From Pseudomonadota bacterium (GTDB lineage Bacteria > Pseudomonadota > Alphaproteobacteria > Rhizobiales > Kaistiaceae), in contig JAEZEN010000336.1 in the NCBI GenBank assembly GCA_023433185.1, positions 1-6,893 of the forward strand: 6,893 nucleotides of DNA. Reading direction: 5' to 3'. The notes beneath the pieces are model-generated. The model was not told the DNA's origin. It saw only the letters and a list, made by a program, of their open reading frames with translations, and did no database searches. Position 1 is the first letter of the stretch. Each line of letters starts with the position of its first letter. The translations under genes were made by a program, and so were the position numbers. This document shows, in pieces, positions 1 through 6,593 of this stretch.

Positions 1-295
1 CCCGAAGCACGTCGTGCTCCAGAACGAGGAGTTCGTTGGTCAGCGACGATTGAGGCACGAAGTCGAAGCCCCACCATTGGACACCCAACGTCCATTAGAC
101 GACTCCGGGGAACAAAACTCAAGCGTGTAGTCCGTCCGCTCCGGGTTGTCCGACGAAGGCGACGAAATGCCCGGTCCCGTCGCGATGCTTGAAATCGGCC
201 CCACCCATTGTGATATGAAGGCGCCGTTCCGCCAGCGCGGCTCTGCACGCGGCCATCCCGGGCCCTGCCGCGGCGCGCCAAGAAAGAAGACAACG
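1..295. other. Upstream region without a confident gene
   Basis: I see no recognisable gene here. Positions 1-120 are about 57% GC by hand count, below the rest of the window. On the minus strand one frame is open from a TAA at 97-95 to the window edge and reads GVQWWGFDFVPQSSLTNELL after a possible TTG at 88. It has natural-looking composition but no family I recognise, no good ribosome binding site, and is only about 30 codons. A different minus frame has an ATG at 95-93 with CGGAG seven bases upstream, but its product is arginine-rich and unlikely. An inverted repeat TGGAC-N7-GTCCA lies at 78-94. Two similar GA-rich/CCCCACC-type blocks occur at 59-79 and 191-210. The stretch could be the edge of a gene to the left, a decayed gene, or plain intergenic DNA. 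Confidence 0.4.
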
Positions 296-949
296 ATGCC
301 AGAAGTGATCTTCACCGGCCCCGCCGGGCGCCTGGAGGGGCGTTTCCAGCCCGCCAAGCAGAAGAACGGCCCGATCGCGATCATTCTCCATCCGCATCCG
401 CAGTTCGGCGGAACGATGAACAATCAGGTCGTGTACCAGCTGTTCTACATGTTCGCGAAGCGCGGCTTCGCGGTGCTCCGCTTCAACTTCCGCGGCGTCG
501 GGCGCAGCCAGGGCACGTTCGACCACGGCTCCGGCGAACTCTCCGATGCCGCCGCGGCGCTCGACTGGGTGCAGTCGATGCATGCCGATGCCAAGAGCTG
601 CTGGGTCGCCGGCTTCTCCTTCGGGGCGTGGATCGGGATGCAGCTCCTGATGCGCCGGCCGGAGGTCGAGGGCTTCATCTCGATCGCCCCGCCGGCAAAC
701 CTCCATGACTTCACGTTCCTCGCGCCGTGCCCGTCCTCGGGACTGATCGTCCACGGCGACGCCGACCGCGTCGTGCCGCAGAAGGACGTGCAGACCCTGG
801 TCGACAAGCTCAAGACGCAGCGCGGCATCAAGATCGACCAGCAGATCATCCCCGGCGCCAACCACTTCTTCGAGAACAACGTCGACGAACTGCTCGGCGT
901 CTGCGCCGACTATCTCGACCAGCGCCTCGCCGTGGTCAACGCCGCGTAA
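296..949 (+). CDS. Alpha/beta hydrolase, COG2945-like
   Basis: This 217-residue protein is a compact cytoplasmic alpha/beta-hydrolase fold enzyme of the COG2945 type, an esterase/hydrolase group whose natural substrate is generally unknown. The family-defining block HPHPQFGGTMNN is at residues 32-43 and probably contributes the oxyanion region. The nucleophile elbow is GFSFG at 106-110, with Ser108 as catalytic serine. HGDADRVVP at 153-161 offers Asp157 (or Asp155) as the acid, and His190 in GANHFFE is the catalytic histidine, so the triad is complete. There is no signal peptide or membrane segment. I chose the ATG at 296 because the family consensus starts at MPEVIF and a purine-rich AGAAAGAAGA stretch precedes it. 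In-frame ATGs at 146 and 167 would add a low-complexity, basic extension not typical of the family. It may be co-transcribed with the patatin gene 51 bases downstream. Family is secure; substrate is not known. Confidence 0.93.
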   Translation: MPEVIFTGPAGRLEGRFQPAKQKNGPIAIILHPHPQFGGTMNNQVVYQLFYMFAKRGFAVLRFNFRGVGRSQGTFDHGSGELSDAAAALDWVQSMHADAKSCWVAGFSFGAWIGMQLLMRRPEVEGFISIAPPANLHDFTFLAPCPSSGLIVHGDADRVVPQKDVQTLVDKLKTQRGIKIDQQIIPGANHFFENNVDELLGVCADYLDQRLAVVNAA

Positions 950-955
950 CCGTCG

Positions 956-972
956 GGCGCGGCTCCCGCGCC
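956..972 (+). terminator. Intercistronic GC hairpin
   Basis: A perfect 7-base-pair stem, GGCGCGG paired with CCGCGCC around a CTC loop, lies seven bases after the hydrolase stop and before the patatin ribosome binding site. No T-run follows, so it is not a canonical intrinsic terminator. It could be a weak terminator, an mRNA-stabilising stem protecting the hydrolase transcript, or chance in GC-rich DNA. Confidence 0.3.
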
Positions 973-1000
973 GCATCCCGACATCCGCGAGGGCCATACC

Positions 1001-2035
1001 ATGGCGCGACGTTCGAAGGCCGGCGGTGCGATGTCGGTGAACCTCGCGCTCCAGGGCGGCGGTTCGCACGGCGCCTTCACCTGGGGCGTGCTCGACCGGC
1101 TGCTCGAGGAGCCGGGCCTCGACATCGACGGTATTTCGGGCACCTCGGCCGGGGCGATGAACGCGGCGGTCCTCGCCTCCGGGTTCCGCGTCGGCGGCAG
1201 AGCGGGCGCCCGCACCGCGCTCGCGGATTTCTGGCGGCGGGTGTCCGACGCCGCCCGCTTCAGCCCATTCCAGCGCGGCCCGCTCGACGTGCTGCTCGGG
1301 CGCTGGACGCTCGACAACTCACCGCTCTTCGTGGCCATGGACGTGATGTCCCGGCTCTACTCGCCCTACGACCTCAACCCGCATGGCCGCAACCCGCTCA
1401 CCGGCATCCTGGCGGAGGTCATCGACTTCGAGCGCATCGCCCATTCGCCGATCCGCCTGTTCATCACGGCGACCAACGTCCGCACCGGCCGCGGCCGGGT
1501 GTTCCGGAACGACTCCGTGCCCCCCGATGTCCTTCTCGCCTCCGCCTGCCTGCCGACGATGTTCCAGGCCATCGAGATCGATGGCGACCCGTACTGGGAC
1601 GGCGGGTATTCCGGCAATCCGACCATCACTCCGCTGGTCCGCGAGCTCGACTCAGACGACACCATCCTCGTCCCGATAAACCCGATCGAACGTCCCGGAA
1701 CCCCGAACACGGCGCGCGACATCCTGAACCGGCTCAACGAGGTGTCTTTCAACGCCGTGCTCCTGAAGGAACTGCGGATGATCGCGATGATGCGGCAGGT
1801 CGCCGACCCCGGCCACAGCGAGGGCGCCCGGTGGGCGCGCATGCGCGTCCACCTCGTCCGGAACCACGTCATGTCCGACCTCGGATACTCCTCCAAGCTC
1901 AACGCCGAATGGAGCTTCCTGACGATGCTGCGCGACGAGGGCCGGAAGGCGTGCGAGGAATTCCTTGCCACGCATCGCGACGGGATCGGAGTGCGCTCCA
2001 CGGTCGACCTCGACGTGCTGCTCGACGGCGTCTGA
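1001..2035 (+). CDS. Patatin-like phospholipase family protein
   Basis: This 344-residue protein is a patatin-like lipid acyl hydrolase, a family that uses a Ser-Asp dyad to cleave acyl esters of phospholipids or other lipids. The glycine-rich oxyanion loop is QGGGSHG at residues 18-24; histidine replaces the more usual arginine of GGGxRG, a common variant in bacterial patatins. The nucleophile motif is GTSAG at 47-51, with Ser49. The catalytic aspartate is Asp200 in the DGG motif, followed by NPTITPLV, so both dyad residues are present. About 140 residues follow, including a basic/methionine-rich segment near 255-285. No signal peptide or membrane helix is apparent, so a cytoplasmic or membrane-peripheral site is likely. 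The ATG at 1001 is preceded by GCGAGGG with seven bases of spacing; the alternative ATG at 1031 lacks such a site. It follows the hydrolase on the same strand and converges on the antiporter gene. The physiological lipid substrate cannot be told from sequence. Confidence 0.92.
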   Translation: MARRSKAGGAMSVNLALQGGGSHGAFTWGVLDRLLEEPGLDIDGISGTSAGAMNAAVLASGFRVGGRAGARTALADFWRRVSDAARFSPFQRGPLDVLLGRWTLDNSPLFVAMDVMSRLYSPYDLNPHGRNPLTGILAEVIDFERIAHSPIRLFITATNVRTGRGRVFRNDSVPPDVLLASACLPTMFQAIEIDGDPYWDGGYSGNPTITPLVRELDSDDTILVPINPIERPGTPNTARDILNRLNEVSFNAVLLKELRMIAMMRQVADPGHSEGARWARMRVHLVRNHVMSDLGYSSKLNAEWSFLTMLRDEGRKACEEFLATHRDGIGVRSTVDLDVLLDGV

Positions 2036-2062
2036 CCCGCTGCGGCCGCCGACCCGCGGTCA
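2033..2062. terminator. Possible stem between convergent genes
   Basis: TGACC at the patatin stop (2033-2037) pairs with GGTCA (2058-2062), and GC/GC adds two more pairs after a one-base bulge. The loop contains the palindrome GCGGCCGC at 2042-2049. It occupies the 35-base gap between two convergent stop codons, where a bidirectional terminator would be expected. There is no T-tract on either strand, so this is only a positional argument. Confidence 0.22.
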
Positions 2063-2070
2063 CCCCGGCA

Positions 2071-3915
2071 TCATGCGGCCTTGTCACCGTCGCCGGACGG
2101 CTCGATCGCGGCAGGTGGCGGCGGCTGGCGCCGGCGGGCGCGCCACGACCGGACGAGCCCCGCAATCTCCCCCGGGCTCTGGAAGAGGGGAATCTGCGGC
2201 GGCCGCCGCGAGGGCTCGAGCGCGAGCCCGACATCGAGGATCTGGTGGTCCTCGCCCACCGCCCGCACGATGAGCTCGATCGGCCCGTAGGGCACGCGGT
2301 CGCCCTGCTCGATGTCGCCGGCCAGTTCCCGACGCAGCAGTTCCGCGATCGACATCTCGCCGTCGCCGTCCGGTACCGGCACGTCGTAGAGCCCGGCGAG
2401 ATCGGCCACCTTCGTATCGGGGTCGATGCCGAATTCCCCGTAGAGATGCGGGTCCGACGCACCGGCCACCGGGCCGGCGAAAAGCGCGTCGAGGAGGGCG
2501 ATGTAGCTCGGCGGGGTCAGGACGTAGATCTGGTCCCCGGCGAGCGGCCGGCCGGAACGGTCGGGGCGCAGCGATCGTCCGTCGCGGACGAGCAGCGCCG
2601 GCCGTGCCCAGCGCGGGATGCGCTGGCCCTTGGCGACCGGGCTCTCCGGGTGGACGACATAGGCGACGATCTCGTGGCTGCCCCGGCCGGGCAGTTCCAG
2701 CTCGATCCGGTCGACGGGCCCGATGCGGGGCGGCACGACGAGCTTCAGCCAGCGGGCCAGGGGGGCGATCGTCCAGCCCTGCACCAGGAGCGAGAACAGG
2801 ACGACGATGAAGCTGATGTTGAAGATCTCCTGCCCGTAGGGGAGCCCGCCGAGCATCGGCACGATGGCGAGGAGGATGGTCGTCGCGCCCCGAAGGCCGA
2901 CCCAGGAGATGAAGGCGAGTTCGCGCCGCGAGAAGCGGAACGGAATGAGGCACAGCCAGACCGCAAGCGGGCGCGCGATGAAGGTGAGGAAGATCGCGAG
3001 GCCGAGGGCGGAGACGAGTACCGCCGGGAACTCGGACGGGGTCGCGAGCAGGCCGAGCGTCAGGAACATGGCGATCTGGCTCAGCCAGGTCCCGCCCTCC
3101 TGGAAGCGCTTTAGGGTCACCGAATGGCGGATGCGCGCGTTGCCGGCAATGATGCCGGCGATGAAGACGGCGAGGAAGCCGCTGCCGCCGAGCATGCCGG
3201 CCGAAGCGAAGATGCCGAGCGCCATCGCAAGGACGATGATCGGATAGAGCGCCACCTCGAAGTTCGTGCGGTTCACCACCTCGGCGATCACCAGACCGCC
3301 GATCACGCCCACCAGCCCACCGACCCCCGCCTGGAGACCGAAGGTCAACAGAAGGTCGAGGATCGGGCCGTCGCTCGGCGTGGTGGCCAGTTCCACGAGC
3401 GAGATCACGAGGAAGATGGCGGTCGGATCGTTCGAGCCCGATTCGACTTCGAGCGTCGACCGGACACGGTCGCGGACGTTGATGCCGCCGACGCGCAGCA
3501 GGAAGAACACCGCCGCGGCGTCGGTCGGGGCCAGGGCCGCGCCGAGGATGAACCCGTAGATCCAGGGCAGGCCGAAGATGAACCGCGCCGCGACCGCCAC
3601 CAGGACCGCCGTCAGGACCACCCCGACGGTCGCGAGGATGCCCGCCGGCCAGGCCGCGACCCGCAGCGTTGCCGCCTTGGTGGCGAAACCCGAGTCGAAC
3701 AGGATGATCGCGAGCGCGACACTGCCTACGAAGAAGGCAGCCGGGCGATTGTCGAACTGGATGCCGAGCGGACCGTCGACGCCGGCGAGCAGACCGACGA
3801 TCAGGAAGATCAGGAGGAGGGGGGCGCCGAAGCGAAAGCTGATGAGACTGGTGAACACCGAGGCGACGACGAGCGCCGAGCCGATGAATATCGCCAGATT
3901 CATCGCCTCGAACAT
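2071..3915 (-). CDS. nhaP2: K+/H+ antiporter, CvrA/NhaP2-type (CPA1)
   Basis: This 614-residue inner-membrane protein is collinear with E. coli CvrA/NhaP2, a potassium/proton antiporter of about 578 residues that expels K+ in exchange for H+. Residues about 5-390 are the Na_H_Exchanger membrane domain with roughly a dozen hydrophobic helices. Signature segments are AGVDG (44-48), PTDAAAVF (130-137, with Asp132 likely in the ion path), ESGSNDP (158-164, with Asp163), and ISWVGLRGA (336-344). GLRGA is followed by TT, where I recall VP in the E. coli protein. The cytoplasmic tail has a TrkA-C-like part (about 405-475) and a CorC/HlyC-like part (about 485-570), both usual in this subfamily, then a proline/arginine-rich end. 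The chosen ATG is preceded on its strand by GAGGGGGCGGGGA; the next ATG, four codons in, is less well placed. The gene faces away from the two-component operon and converges on the patatin gene. Family assignment is strong; K+ specificity is inferred from homology. Confidence 0.95.
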   Translation of the reverse strand: MFEAMNLAIFIGSALVVASVFTSLISFRFGAPLLLIFLIVGLLAGVDGPLGIQFDNRPAAFFVGSVALAIILFDSGFATKAATLRVAAWPAGILATVGVVLTAVLVAVAARFIFGLPWIYGFILGAALAPTDAAAVFFLLRVGGINVRDRVRSTLEVESGSNDPTAIFLVISLVELATTPSDGPILDLLLTFGLQAGVGGLVGVIGGLVIAEVVNRTNFEVALYPIIVLAMALGIFASAGMLGGSGFLAVFIAGIIAGNARIRHSVTLKRFQEGGTWLSQIAMFLTLGLLATPSEFPAVLVSALGLAIFLTFIARPLAVWLCLIPFRFSRRELAFISWVGLRGATTILLAIVPMLGGLPYGQEIFNISFIVVLFSLLVQGWTIAPLARWLKLVVPPRIGPVDRIELELPGRGSHEIVAYVVHPESPVAKGQRIPRWARPALLVRDGRSLRPDRSGRPLAGDQIYVLTPPSYIALLDALFAGPVAGASDPHLYGEFGIDPDTKVADLAGLYDVPVPDGDGEMSIAELLRRELAGDIEQGDRVPYGPIELIVRAVGEDHQILDVGLALEPSRRPPQIPLFQSPGEIAGLVRSWRARRRQPPPPAAIEPSGDGDKAA

Positions 3916-4152
3916 CGATGTCCCCGCCCCCTCATGTCATGAAATCGGCCCAGCCGGTCCCGCGCCAGACACCTTTTGACCACGCTCCATGGCAGATCAA
4001 TGGCTTGGCGGCCATGACGGAGAAAAAGTGTTGCGCGGTTAACGGCACCGGGGCGGCGACCGGCGGCTCGCCCGCAGAGCCCGGCCCTTCGGGAACGAAC
4101 AGCGGGCGCCATGGACTGCCTGGCCGCCCCCGGGTGGGCGCAGCCCATGGGC

Positions 4153-4193
4153 GGGTAAGCGGACGGCGAGGCCGCGGTTAGAATTTGGCAAGA
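4153..4193 (-). promoter_or_regulatory. Operator-like element, copy A (11-base phased half-sites)
   Basis: Read on the minus strand, this element has half-sites CTTGCC (4192-4187), CTAACC (4181-4176), CTCGCC (4170-4165) and CTTACC (4159-4154), each starting 11 bases from the last. A second copy lies after the operon at 6594-6634. Between the copies AATTCTAACC and CTTACCC are identical, with the same 16-base separation. Direct repeats at 11-base spacing are the known DNA layout for OmpR/PhoB-family regulators, and such a regulator is encoded in the adjacent operon. On the plus strand the element overlaps a -10-like TAGAAT, so binding could block transcription of the kinase operon (negative autoregulation). 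The assignment is an inference from pattern and position. Confidence 0.62.
4179..4184 (+). promoter_or_regulatory. Possible -10 of the two-component operon
   Basis: TAGAAT is one mismatch from TATAAT and is one of few AT-rich hexamers in this region. Seventeen bases upstream, at 4156-4161, the sequence TAAGCG is a poor -35, so the promoter may be weak or regulator-dependent. It would give a leader of roughly 115 bases to the ATG at 4306, or about 50 bases to the ATG at 4243. Confidence 0.35.
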
Positions 4194-4305
4194 GACGCCT
4201 CGCCGCGACCGGCGCGGCGTGCGCCGTGCTAACGCGGGTGCTATGCCGAAGCCGGTTTCCCGCGGCCTTCCGAACACGCGAAGCCCGCAGCGCAACAGGC
4301 ACCGC

Positions 4306-5895
4306 ATGACCGTCCGCTGGCGGATTCTCCTCTTCGAACTGATCATCGTCGCCTTCGTCGGGCTGATGGTTGCCGTCATCCTCTTCGGCCTTCGCCTGAC
4401 CGACGAGTTCGTCACCCGCATCGACGGCGTCCACCGCCGCTTCGAGGTGATCGCCGAACTTGAGGCGCACGCCAACAACTATGCCGAGCAGATCGCGGAG
4501 GTTCTGCTGCTCGGCCCCGAGCAGAGGCCGGATTTCGATGCGGCGCGGGCCGAGATGGACGAGGCGTTCGAGCGCCTCACCGAAGTGACCCGCGCCGAGG
4601 TATCGACCCTCGAAGACCTCGACGAGATCCAGCGCGAGCTGTCCGATGTCGAGGATGCCTCGCGCATGGCCGAGCTCTACAATGCCATCGACCGCGCGGC
4701 GCAGCGGGTCTTCGCCCTCCAGGACGCCGGGCGGCAGGAGGAGGCCGTCGACATCTTCCGCCGCGACGTCGAGTACCGGCTCTCCAACGACTTCGAGGAA
4801 CTGATCGAGGCCTCTCTCCAGGACGAGCGCAACGAAGTCGCGGCCGAGCGCGCCGAGGTCCGGGCCCAGCAGGAGCTCGCCTTCGTCGGCGCCGGGGCGC
4901 TGTCGCTGATCGCGCTCGCGGTCAGCGCCTTCCTCGGCGTCGGCCTTCACCGTTCGATCGCGCGGCCCATGCGGGAGCTCGCCGCCGGCGCCGACGCCAT
5001 CGCTGCCGGCCGTTTCGACCATCGCATCCCCGATCAGGGCCGCGACGAGCTGGCCGCCGTCTCGCGCAGCTTCAACGCCATGGCCCAGGCCGTCGAGGAG
5101 CAGCGCGCCGGCCTCGTCTCGGCCCGGGCGCGGCTCGAGACGGAGGTCGCCATCCGCACCCGCGAGCTGCAGGCCGCCAACGAGCGGCTCCGCGACCTCG
5201 ACGGGCGGCGCGCCCAGTTCCTCGCCGACGTGAGCCACGAGCTGCGCACGCCCCTGACGATCCTGCGCGGAGAGGCCGACTTCGCCCTCCGCGGCAGCGT
5301 CCAGCCCGAGCATTGCCGGGAAGCCCTGGCCCGCATCCAGGGCCAGGCGATCGAGATGGGTCGCCTCCTCGACGACCTCATCGCCTTCGCGCGATCCGAC
5401 GCCGACGACCAGGGCTTCGAGCCCGAGACGGTAGCGGTCGCCGACATCGTCGCGGCTGCCGCCCAGGAGGGTGAAGTGCGCGCCGAGCCACGGGAGATCC
5501 TCATCGAGACCGCCATCGCGGACGACGGTGCCATGATCAGCGCCGACCCCCGGCGCCTGCGGCAGGCGCTGCTCATCGGCATCGACAACGCCGTCAAGTA
5601 CTCTCCGCCCGGCAGTCGCATCGTGATCGGGACCGAGCGCGACCGCCACTCCGTCACCGTCAGTATCACCGACGAGGGCGAGGGCATCACCCGGGAGGAT
5701 ATGCCCCACGTCTTCGACCGGTTCTATCGTGGCGGCGCCGGCGGCCGCCGCGGCGGCGACGGTCTCGGCATCGGCCTCGCCATCGCCAAGTCGATCGTCG
5801 AGCGCCACGGAGGGCAGGTGTCGCTAGCCAACGGAATGGAGCGTGGCGCCGTGCTGATCATGCGCCTGCCGCTGGCGGTGGAGGGCCGAGCATGA
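4306..5895 (+). CDS. Membrane sensor histidine kinase (HAMP, HisKA, HATPase_c)
   Basis: This 529-residue protein is the sensor of a two-component system: it autophosphorylates on histidine and passes phosphate to the regulator encoded next to it. Transmembrane helices at about 7-30 and 191-214 flank a periplasmic domain of some 160 residues. That domain appears all-helical, is strongly acidic (about 43 Asp/Glu by hand count) and resembles four-helix-bundle sensors. A HAMP linker (about 211-265) and coiled coil (about 265-300) follow. The H-box is DVSHELRTP (308-316) with phosphoacceptor His311. The ATPase part has the N-box IDNAVKYSPPG (Asn428), G1 box DEGEG (456-460), F-box HVFDRFYRG and G2 box DGLGIGLAI (485-493), all intact. 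The ATP lid is glycine/arginine-rich (GGAGGRRGGDG). I prefer the ATG at 4306 because AGG lies six bases upstream and the first helix follows directly. ATG 4243 (or GTG 4219) would add a basic extension. The last four bases overlap the regulator start. The signal sensed is unknown. Confidence 0.94.
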   Translation: MTVRWRILLFELIIVAFVGLMVAVILFGLRLTDEFVTRIDGVHRRFEVIAELEAHANNYAEQIAEVLLLGPEQRPDFDAARAEMDEAFERLTEVTRAEVSTLEDLDEIQRELSDVEDASRMAELYNAIDRAAQRVFALQDAGRQEEAVDIFRRDVEYRLSNDFEELIEASLQDERNEVAAERAEVRAQQELAFVGAGALSLIALAVSAFLGVGLHRSIARPMRELAAGADAIAAGRFDHRIPDQGRDELAAVSRSFNAMAQAVEEQRAGLVSARARLETEVAIRTRELQAANERLRDLDGRRAQFLADVSHELRTPLTILRGEADFALRGSVQPEHCREALARIQGQAIEMGRLLDDLIAFARSDADDQGFEPETVAVADIVAAAAQEGEVRAEPREILIETAIADDGAMISADPRRLRQALLIGIDNAVKYSPPGSRIVIGTERDRHSVTVSITDEGEGITREDMPHVFDRFYRGGAGGRRGGDGLGIGLAIAKSIVERHGGQVSLANGMERGAVLIMRLPLAVEGRA

Positions 5896-6584
5896 AGATC
5901 CTCGTCGTCGAGGACGACCGGCGCATCCTCACCTTCCTCAGGCGCGCGCTCGAGGCCGAGGGCCACCACGTCACGATCGCCGAGGACGGCCGCGACGGGC
6001 TGGACCGCATCCGCTCAGAGAGCTTCGACCTCGTCATCCTCGACCGTATGCTGCCCTATCTCGACGGGCTCGAGGTGTGCCATGTGGTGCGCCGCGAGAG
6101 GCTGCCGGTGACGATTCTGATGCTCACCGCCAAGGACAGCATCCAGGACAAGGTCGAAGGCCTCCGCGGCGGCGCCGACGACTACCTGACCAAGCCCTTC
6201 GCGCTCGACGAGCTGCTGGCCCGCATCGTGGCGCTCAAGCGCCGCAAGTCCGGGACGGACGAGAGCGAGAGCCTCCGGGTCGGCCCCCTCACCCTCGATC
6301 CGGCCTCGCATCGCGTCACCGTCGATGGCCGCGAGATCACGCTCACGCTCCGCGAATTCGATCTCTTGCGCTATCTGATGGCCAATGCCGACCGCGTGGT
6401 GAGCCGCCAGCGCCTCCTCAACAGCGTCTGGGAATACAGCTTCGAACCGGGCACGAAGGTGGTGGACGTCTACATCCGCTACCTTCGCAGGAAGATCGGC
6501 GACGAGGAGGGCACCCTCATCCAGACCGTGCGCGGCATCGGCTACATGCTGGCACGTCCGGGCCGCGAGCCGGCCGCCCCCTGA
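5892..6584 (+). CDS. OmpR-family response regulator transcription factor
   Basis: This 230-residue cytoplasmic regulator has an N-terminal receiver domain (about 1-115) and a C-terminal winged-helix DNA-binding domain (about 128-222). The acidic pocket is Asp8/Asp9, the phosphoacceptor is Asp51 in VILDRMLP, and the switch and conserved residues are Thr79 and Lys101 in TKPF. The output domain carries the family hallmarks LTLREFDLLRYL (151-162), VVSRQRLL and the recognition-helix region VDVYIRYLRRKIG, ending in the wing VRGIGYML. All key residues are present and the length is normal. The start codon overlaps the kinase stop as ATGA, and GGAGGG sits six bases upstream inside the kinase gene, indicating translational coupling. 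It most likely binds the 11-base-phased elements on each side of the operon as a dimer on direct repeats. I cannot assign it to a named system such as PhoP or QseB from the sequence alone. Confidence 0.95.
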   Translation: MKILVVEDDRRILTFLRRALEAEGHHVTIAEDGRDGLDRIRSESFDLVILDRMLPYLDGLEVCHVVRRERLPVTILMLTAKDSIQDKVEGLRGGADDYLTKPFALDELLARIVALKRRKSGTDESESLRVGPLTLDPASHRVTVDGREITLTLREFDLLRYLMANADRVVSRQRLLNSVWEYSFEPGTKVVDVYIRYLRRKIGDEEGTLIQTVRGIGYMLARPGREPAAP

Positions 6585-6593
6585 GCGCACGCT

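Larger units (their letters stand above)
3916..4305. other. Divergent intergenic region, antiporter / kinase
   Basis: This stretch of nearly 400 bases between divergent start codons should hold promoters for both the antiporter (-) and the two-component operon (+). I find no credible gene: the longest peptide with a sensible start is 17 codons (3989-4042). Structures seen are the 41-base operator-like element at 4153-4193, the perfect palindrome GCCCATGGGC at 4143-4152, a small TGGGC-GCA-GCCCA stem at 4135-4147, and TCATG-T-CATGA at 3932-3942 just upstream of the antiporter ribosome binding site. CGCGGTTA occurs twice, at 4034-4041 and within the operator at 4173-4180. I could not define an antiporter promoter with confidence. 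If the kinase starts at the earlier ATG 4243, the last 63 bases are coding. Confidence 0.6.

Noticed and set aside
146..295. Longer start for the hydrolase (ATG 146 or 167)
   Set aside because: The extra residues are low-complexity and basic. The family N-terminus matches MPEVIF at 296, and ATG 296 has a purine-rich leader.
119..1069. A 316-codon minus-strand open frame opposite the hydrolase
   Set aside because: It is antisense to a hydrolase with a complete catalytic triad. Its His/Arg/Glu/Val-rich composition is that of a reverse-frame shadow.
2042..2049. GCGGCCGC palindrome as a protein-binding site
   Set aside because: An 8-base GC palindrome is unremarkable in DNA of this composition. 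It is mentioned only as part of the convergent stem.
727..3114. A 795-codon plus-strand open frame
   Set aside because: It runs across the hydrolase, patatin and antiporter genes in another frame, is dominated by Arg/Pro/Ala/Gly/Asp, and has no domain. It is a typical GC-rich shadow.
3124..3942. A 272-codon plus-strand open frame opposite the antiporter
   Set aside because: It is extremely rich in Asp/Glu/Arg/His, which is what antisense of a hydrophobic membrane protein looks like in GC-rich DNA.
3976..4004. TTGACC as a -35 box in the divergent region
   Set aside because: Seventeen bases on, the hexamer AATGGC is not a usable -10, and the operator-linked TAGAAT is a better candidate.
4034..4041. 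CGCGGTTA as a further regulator site
   Set aside because: It matches eight bases of element A, but no half-site lies 11 bases to either side. A single copy of eight bases is too weak to call.
3989..4042. A 17-codon reading frame, MADQWLGGHDGEKVLRG
   Set aside because: It has no ribosome binding site, no family, and is too short to separate from chance.
4039..5808. A 589-codon minus-strand open frame opposite the kinase
   Set aside because: It is antisense to a kinase with all conserved boxes intact. Its composition is low-complexity Gly/Ala/Asp/Leu/Val and it has no recognisable motif.
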